Below are positions 63,421 to 64,000 of a stretch of 64,000 nt of DNA, one piece after another. The stretch comes from Flavobacterium sp. HBTb2-11-1 (lineage in GTDB: Bacteria > Bacteroidota > Bacteroidia > Flavobacteriales > Flavobacteriaceae): the NCBI RefSeq assembly GCF_009826975.1, contig NZ_WUMO01000001.1, positions 372,001 to 436,000 of the forward strand. The letters are read 5' to 3'. Both the position numbers and the translations under genes were made by a program. Below the pieces are notes generated by a model. That model had not been told where the DNA came from. It was given only the letters and a program-made list of their open reading frames with translations, and made no database searches. Numbering within the stretch: position 1 is the stretch's first letter; every line of letters begins with the position of its first letter.

Positions 63421-64000
63421 ATTTATTTTGTTTTCTTAAATTCTCAATAAATTCTACCACAGCGCTATGAGAAACGGCTGTTTTTTTGAAGTGCGTTTTA
63501 ATTAAATGACGCTCTTCATCGGTAGCTTCAAATTGATTGATAATATTATTAAGGTGCATTTTCATATGTCCTTCCTGAATTCCTGTTGTGGTTAAGGAGC
63601 GTAATGCAGCAAAATTTTGTGCCAATCCTGCCACGGCTACGATTTCCATTAATTCTGAGGCAGAAGGTTTTTCTAAAATTTCAAGACACAATTTTACTAA
63701 AGGATGCAAAGAGGTTAAACCTCCAACAGTACCAACGGCTAAAGGAATTTCAAGCCAAAAAGTAAAAATTCCGTTTTCAATTTTGGCATGTGATAAACTT
63801 GCGTATTGTCCATTTTTGGCAGCATAAGCATGTACGCCAGCTTCTACAGCTCTAAAATCATTTCCTGTTGCCAAAATAACAGCATCTACACCATTCATAA
63901 TGCCTTTATTATGTGTAACCGCTCTAAAAGGTTCGACTTTTGCGATCTGCACAGCTTGAACAAAACGTTCTGCAAATTCTTGCGGATTGGTAATATGTTT
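63419..64000 (-). CDS. mvaA: Class II hydroxymethylglutaryl-CoA reductase (partial, C-terminal part)
   Basis: Reduces HMG-CoA to mevalonate, the committed step of the pathway. The visible 193 residues are the C-terminal part of a class II enzyme: VTHNKGIMNGVDAVILATGN, then DFRAVEAGVHAYAA, the IPLAVGTVGGLTSLHPLVKL segment, and a C-terminal helix region with a histidine in KKTAVSHSAVVEF. The frame is open to the right edge, so the 5' end is missing; a GTG at 63952 is internal, not a start. It is followed by the GYDIA kinase gene on the same strand. Confidence 0.92.
   Translation of the reverse strand, partial: KHITNPQEFAERFVQAVQIAKVEPFRAVTHNKGIMNGVDAVILATGNDFRAVEAGVHAYAAKNGQYASLSHAKIENGIFTFWLEIPLAVGTVGGLTSLHPLVKLCLEILEKPSASELMEIVAVAGLAQNFAALRSLTTTGIQEGHMKMHLNNIINQFEATDEERHLIKTHFKKTAVSHSAVVEFIENLRKQNK

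Overview
The window looks like a chromosomal segment of a Flavobacterium-type Bacteroidota. Support comes from low G+C, Bacteroidota promoters of the form TTG-N17-23-TAnnTTTG, SusC/SusD pairs, a type 9 secretion C-terminal signal, TonB-dependent receptors with carboxypeptidase-like N-domains, a bacterial mevalonate pathway with the GYDIA kinase, and many AT-rich intergenic hairpin repeats. I see no prophage, transposase, integrase or CRISPR array. The content is mostly core metabolism plus one well-organised polysaccharide utilisation locus.

Layout. 1-5.6 kb: BlaI/M56 sensor pair (5' cut by the window edge), saccharopine-dehydrogenase-like enzyme, DUF423 protein, pckA. 5.6-9.6 kb: TonB-dependent receptor plus beta-propeller phytase lipoprotein, a likely phytate/phosphate scavenging pair. 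9.8-17.5 kb: DUF4407 protein, PH/SHOCT protein, YjbR, DUF4260, GNAT, cyclase, hemW, ruvC, and a WG-repeat lipoprotein gene bounded by a 30-bp direct repeat that duplicates the ruvC start. 17.6-22.8 kb: flippase-like protein with glycosyltransferase, a candidate structured RNA, small membrane proteins, pseudouridine synthase. 23-27 kb: UbiA prenyltransferase, DUF502, mevalonate-kinase-like GHMP kinase, mvaD. 27-32.5 kb: TspO, MBL hydrolase, Crp regulator, HAD phosphatase, flavoprotein, GDPD.

32.7-53 kb is a starch/maltodextrin locus built around a LacI regulator. A leftward arm encodes an MFS importer, beta-phosphoglucomutase, GH65 phosphorylase, GH97 and two GH13 enzymes. A rightward arm encodes SusC, SusD, SusE and a T9SS-secreted GH13 amylase. 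Together these give a full route: surface hydrolysis, SusCD import, periplasmic trimming, inner-membrane uptake, phosphorolysis, then glucose-6-phosphate. The two arms share an 18-nt upstream element.

53-64 kb: MHS-type MFS transporter with a small membrane partner, tRNA-Phe(GAA), coaX, an outer-membrane protein, lptC, a CNNM/CBS protein, a PpiD-like chaperone, an unknown protein, then the GYDIA kinase and class II HMG-CoA reductase (cut by the right edge). The most unusual signals are the duplicated ruvC start, repeat words carried in frame inside hemW and the glycosyltransferase, two promoters placed 4 nt before an ATG (candidate leaderless mRNAs), and the dense intergenic hairpin families, one of which has pseudoknot-like arm order.
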